Below, piece after piece: positions 29,259 to 31,637 of a stretch of 31,637 nucleotides of DNA. Origin of the DNA: CAZECR01 sp964510495 (GTDB lineage Bacteria; Patescibacteriota; Patescibacteriia; Magasanikbacterales; GWA2-37-8); the NCBI GenBank assembly GCA_964510495.1, contig CAZECR010000010.1:1-31637 (forward strand). Reading direction: 5' to 3'. Both the position numbers and the translations under genes were made by a program. How positions within the stretch are numbered: the stretch's first letter is position 1; the number at the start of each line of letters is the position of its first letter. The notes below the pieces were generated by a model. It was not told the DNA's origin, ran no database searches, and saw only the letters and a list, made by a program, of their open reading frames with translations.

Positions 29259-29897
29259 ATGAGGACTTGCCAAACGTTCATTTTCCTCTGTTCTCTCGCC
29301 CTGGCCAGTCTTGCACCCTTGCTGGCGTCCGCCGACGAGCACGATCACCACGAAGGACATGAAGCGGAGGCACAGAACGGTCACACACATGCCCCGGGGC
29401 AAGGTGTCCACGTGGACATGAGCGGCGGCTATGCGTACGCCAGAAACGGCTTTATCGTCCCTCCCCCGCTGCGCGGCGGGCTCGAGGACGGCCATGGCGC
29501 TTGGTTTCATCTCGGACTGCACCCCGCGTCCGCGGAATGGTTCGAGGCTAATTGCGGCGGAGATTTCTTTAACAAAGATGATGGCAACTACAGTTGGGGC
29601 CTCCACTGCGGTGCCGTATTCGCCGTCACTATCGCCGACCGTCTCCGGCTCGGGATCGGTCCGCTCATGGGCTACCATGGCGAACGCCGGATGATAACGC
29701 TCTCAGGACAAAAACTCACGAGCGCTGAGGTTGGGAGCACTTTCATCTTTGGGCTCAGCCCCACCATCGGCGTGCGCCTGTTCAAGCAGGTGTGGCTGGT
29801 GATGGATGTCGAGGGTGTTGTAGCTCCACCCGGCTTTCATAAGTACTGGGAATGGGAGGTGGCGCTCAAACCAGGCTTTACCTTCTCGTTCAACTAA
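29259..29897 (+). CDS. Secreted His-rich protein, beta-barrel-like, Zur-linked
   Basis: The ATG at 29259 follows TTTGGAG, seven bases upstream. The 212-residue product has a signal peptide (about 1-25, ASA|DEH), then a His/Glu block (DEHDHHEGHEAEAQNGHTH) fit for zinc binding. The rest is rich in alternating Gly/aromatic/hydrophobic strands (WFHLGLHP, YSWGLHCGAVFAV, FIFGLSPTIGVRL) and ends KPGFTFSFN, much like outer-membrane barrels. CPR cells are not expected to have such a membrane, so its location is uncertain. Codons are GC-rich, unlike zur-znu. Two operators flank its promoter, suggesting expression when zinc is scarce. Not assigned to a known family. Confidence 0.75.
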   Translation: MRTCQTFIFLCSLALASLAPLLASADEHDHHEGHEAEAQNGHTHAPGQGVHVDMSGGYAYARNGFIVPPPLRGGLEDGHGAWFHLGLHPASAEWFEANCGGDFFNKDDGNYSWGLHCGAVFAVTIADRLRLGIGPLMGYHGERRMITLSGQKLTSAEVGSTFIFGLSPTIGVRLFKQVWLVMDVEGVVAPPGFHKYWEWEVALKPGFTFSFN

Positions 29898-29910
29898 CTC
29901 GTTCAACTAA
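29885..29910 (+). repeat. 13-bp tandem duplication across the stop codon
   Basis: CTCGTTCAACTAA occurs twice in a row (29885-29897, 29898-29910). The first copy holds the stop codon of the His-rich gene. It looks like a small recent duplication. Confidence 0.8.
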
Positions 29911-29914
29911 CTAC

Positions 29915-29936
29915 GGGCACCTGCGGGTGCCCTTGT
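29915..29936 (+). terminator. GC-rich hairpin after the His-rich protein gene
   Basis: GGGCACC (29915-29921) pairs with GGTGCCC (29926-29932), followed only by TTGT, so it is a weak terminator. Confidence 0.55.
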
Positions 29937-29991
29937 ATCCAGGCTTTGGAAAAATTTTGCAGATCCTTGATACTTATTTATATATACTCTT

Positions 29992-30351
29992 ATGAAACAA
30001 AGTATTATTTTTATTGGACTCGTGGCTTTCGCAGTAGCAATGGTGCCACACAGTGTCAGCGCACGCATTCTGAGTACCGCCAGTCCGGAAGTAGACAGCC
30101 ACGGCGACCACGACCACACCGAAACGAGCAGCAATTCTCAGGACCGATCCGACGCGCACTCACACACTCAGTCACCTGGCAGCAGCTTCCAGTCCTACGG
30201 CACGCGCTACGTCCCCGCCCCGGCCCCGGCATACGCCGGCTCACGCTCTTTTGTGTATCGCTGGTCGCCGCCATCCTCAGCACGAGGTCTGCGATCCTTT
30301 CCGCGCTACAGCGGACGCGCCGTCTACTACGGCACCTCCTGGGGGTACTAA
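29992..30351 (+). CDS. Small secreted His-rich protein, hypothetical
   Basis: 119 residues: signal peptide (about 1-24, VSA|R), then a His/Asp/Ser-rich segment (DSHGDHDHTE, RSDAHSHTQ) and a Pro/Tyr/Ser/Arg-rich C-terminus rich in Tyr (RYSGRAVYYGTSWGY). No known domain. The His clusters suggest extracellular metal binding, fitting its place between the Zur-linked gene and the operator-controlled small transcript. No ATGCAAC-type operator is found at its own start; a TATATA box sits just upstream at about 29979-29987. Confidence 0.65.
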   Translation: MKQSIIFIGLVAFAVAMVPHSVSARILSTASPEVDSHGDHDHTETSSNSQDRSDAHSHTQSPGSSFQSYGTRYVPAPAPAYAGSRSFVYRWSPPSSARGLRSFPRYSGRAVYYGTSWGY

Positions 30352-30368
30352 ATTATCCACACCACCTG

Positions 30369-30397
30369 TTGACATATGCAACTAAGTTGCATATAAT
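30369..30397 (+). promoter_or_regulatory. Perfect consensus promoter with embedded operator C
   Basis: TTGACA (30369-30374), exactly 17 bases, TATAAT (30392-30397). The spacer is occupied by the palindrome ATGCAAC-TAA-GTTGCAT (flanked AT/AT, 30374-30394), so a bound Fur-family dimer would block RNA polymerase. Confidence 0.8.
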
Positions 30398-30403
30398 AAA
30401 CAC

Positions 30404-30475
30404 GTCCTTCGATCGACCTCGAAGGTCATAGAGAACACGCGACCGCCACTACACCTGGCGGTCACTTGTTTTTTT
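30404..30475 (+). ncRNA. Candidate small RNA under Zur-type control
   Basis: The consensus promoter at 30369-30397 predicts transcription from about 30404. Within about 72 bases there is a hairpin CCTTCGA/TCGAAGG (30406-30412, 30419-30425) and then a terminator: GACCGCCA/TGGCGGTC (30441-30448, 30456-30463) followed by T7 (30469-30475). The stretch has no ATG-started frame. The arrangement is that of a metal-repressed sRNA such as Fur-controlled RyhB. The alternative is an attenuated leader for the yibE/F gene downstream. Confidence 0.6.
30441..30475 (+). terminator. Intrinsic terminator of the candidate sRNA
   Basis: Perfect 8-bp GC-rich stem with a CTACACC loop, then ACTTG and T7. Confidence 0.85.
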
Positions 30476-30526
30476 AACCACAAAGCATGTTATACTATAA
30501 TTGTATATTCGATTAGATTATTTCTT

Positions 30527-31637
30527 ATGAAGAAAATATTACTTTTTGTCGTAGCCCTCGCTGCATGCATAACCACCCTCACTCCAGCGATAAGCTTTGC
30601 ACAAGTTGGCGAGTCCGTGATTGAAGCACCCACGCCCGACACCTACTACCGCGCCCGGGTCATTAAAATTCTGGAAAGTGGCGACATTGATGTTGATGGA
30701 GTTTCACAATTTCATCAAAAATTACAACTTGAAATTCTCAACGGGAATGAGAAAGGTAAAAAAATAACCATCGATCACGGCGCAACCTTCGCTATTCAGG
30801 ACTATCAAAAAGTACAGCCCGGCGAAACCGTCGTTATCACTAAACCCAGCTCATCCCCCATTCCGGATTTTTATTACATTACCGACAAGTACCGTCTTCC
30901 TAACGTTCTTATCCTCGTTGCCATATTTTTCGGACTGGCGATATTTTTTGGACGGAAGCGCGGTCTCACGTCAATTATCGGACTCCTCTTTAGCGCCGGC
31001 GTAATTTTCTGGTTTCTCATTCCGCGCATCGCCAGCGGGCACCCTCCGCTCGCAGCAGCTATTATTGCCGCCCTGGCCATTACTTTTGTTTCGCTTTTTC
31101 TCTCTCACGGCTTCAATCGCCGAACCACTATCGCCATGGTCAGCACCCTGCTCGCCCTCGGCGGAGCCATACTTATGGATATCGCTTTCGTTACGTTTGC
31201 CAAACTTTCGGGCACGGGCAGCGAAGAAGCGTTTTATCTTCAAATCGGAACAGGCACGATTGATTTGCGCGGCGTTCTGCTGGCCGGCATTTTGATCGGC
31301 GTCCTGGGTGTCCTTGACGATATTACCACCGCGCAAGCCGCCACCGTCGAAGAAATCTACCTCGCCAACCCGAGCGTTAGTCTCGCGCAATTATACAAAA
31401 GCGGCCTCTCGGTCGGCCGCGAACATATCGCTTCACTGGTAAATACACTCGTCCTTGCCTACGTCGGCGCATCGTTTCCCCTATTCCTTCTCTACAGCAT
31501 GCAAAAATCTACGGAGCTCTGGGTCACGCTCAATAGCAACTTTATCGCCGAAGAACTTATTCGCACTTTAGTGGGAAGTTCGGTGCTGGTGCTTGCCGTG
31601 CCGCTGACGACATTTCTTGCCAGTTGGTGGATGACGA
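30527..31637 (+). CDS. YibE/F family membrane protein (3' end outside window)
   Basis: The ATG at 30527 follows a TATAAT box at 30496-30501. The frame stays open to the window edge (370 codons visible). A signal or anchor helix (about 1-25) is followed by an extracytoplasmic domain with GNEKGKKITIDHG and QPGETVVI, then several TM helices. The hallmark GVLGVLDDITTAQAATVEEIYLANP and VGREHIASLVNTLVLAYVGASFPLFLL identify YibE/F. Function of the family is unproven; a transport or stress role has been suggested for relatives. Proximity to the candidate sRNA makes read-through control possible. Confidence 0.9.
   Translation, partial: MKKILLFVVALAACITTLTPAISFAQVGESVIEAPTPDTYYRARVIKILESGDIDVDGVSQFHQKLQLEILNGNEKGKKITIDHGATFAIQDYQKVQPGETVVITKPSSSPIPDFYYITDKYRLPNVLILVAIFFGLAIFFGRKRGLTSIIGLLFSAGVIFWFLIPRIASGHPPLAAAIIAALAITFVSLFLSHGFNRRTTIAMVSTLLALGGAILMDIAFVTFAKLSGTGSEEAFYLQIGTGTIDLRGVLLAGILIGVLGVLDDITTAQAATVEEIYLANPSVSLAQLYKSGLSVGREHIASLVNTLVLAYVGASFPLFLLYSMQKSTELWVTLNSNFIAEELIRTLVGSSVLVLAVPLTTFLASWWMT

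Noticed and set aside
1..31637. CRISPR arrays, insertion sequences, rRNA, prophage genes
   Set aside because: No regularly spaced repeats, transposase motifs, rRNA sequence or phage structural genes were seen on either strand.

Overview
This 31.6 kb window reads as a chromosomal segment of a Candidate Phyla Radiation (Patescibacteria) bacterium, Parcubacteria-like. The pointers are a CAP-domain surface protein whose N-terminus resembles CPR surface proteins, a sortase next to an LPVTG-anchored protein, a large His-rich membrane protein of a CPR-type family, many small lipoproteins, short intergenic gaps and short consensus promoters (TTGACA-N17-TATAAT type). TGA is used as a stop (response regulator, znuB), so this is not the recoded Gracilibacteria/Absconditabacteria code. 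No rRNA is present, so the placement is an inference.

Layout. 1-623: 3' end of folD. 674-6160 (minus): CPR membrane protein, small membrane protein, secF, secD and a uracil-DNA glycosylase. 6314-6691 (plus): GC-rich tail-anchored orphan. 6809-10105 (minus): secA with an EVE-domain gene. 10234-14372 (minus): plasmalogen-type desaturase, DedA protein, FMN reductase, a hypothetical gene, a cold-shock protein and a CAP-domain protein. 14398-14607: artificial assembly gap. 14736-17228 (minus): LPVTG surface protein, its likely sortase, NUDIX hydrolase. 17381-17788 (plus): GC-rich stand-alone response regulator, followed by a second assembly gap. 18092-20933 (minus): UBP zinc finger, two paralogous lipoproteins, DsbA-like protein, membrane protein. 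21080-24875 (plus): cytochrome b5 lipoprotein, hemerythrin, PQQ-type dehydrogenase lipoprotein, GC-rich orphan, DODA-type dioxygenase. Then tRNA-Trp, a DUF1189-like protein, bL33, and a zur-znuA-znuC-znuB operon. The right end holds two secreted His-rich proteins, a candidate Zur-controlled small RNA, and a truncated YibE/F gene.

The most notable biology. (1) SecD carries a ~230-residue insertion in its extracytoplasmic P1 region that reads as one intact and one degenerate parvulin (PpiC) prolyl isomerase domain: a translocation motor with a built-in folding factor. (2) A compact zinc-homeostasis region (about 25948-30475): Fur-family regulator, ZnuACB, bL33 lacking one zinc cysteine directly downstream, two His-rich exported proteins, and three copies of the palindrome ATGCAAC-N3-GTTGCAT. 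One copy fills the spacer of a perfect consensus promoter that drives only a ~72-nt terminated transcript, a candidate metal-repressed sRNA. (3) Four visibly GC-rich genes, each with its own promoter and most with a strong ribosome binding site, sit among AT-richer neighbours. Two 100-N gaps flanked by identical 55-bp copies are scaffolding artefacts.
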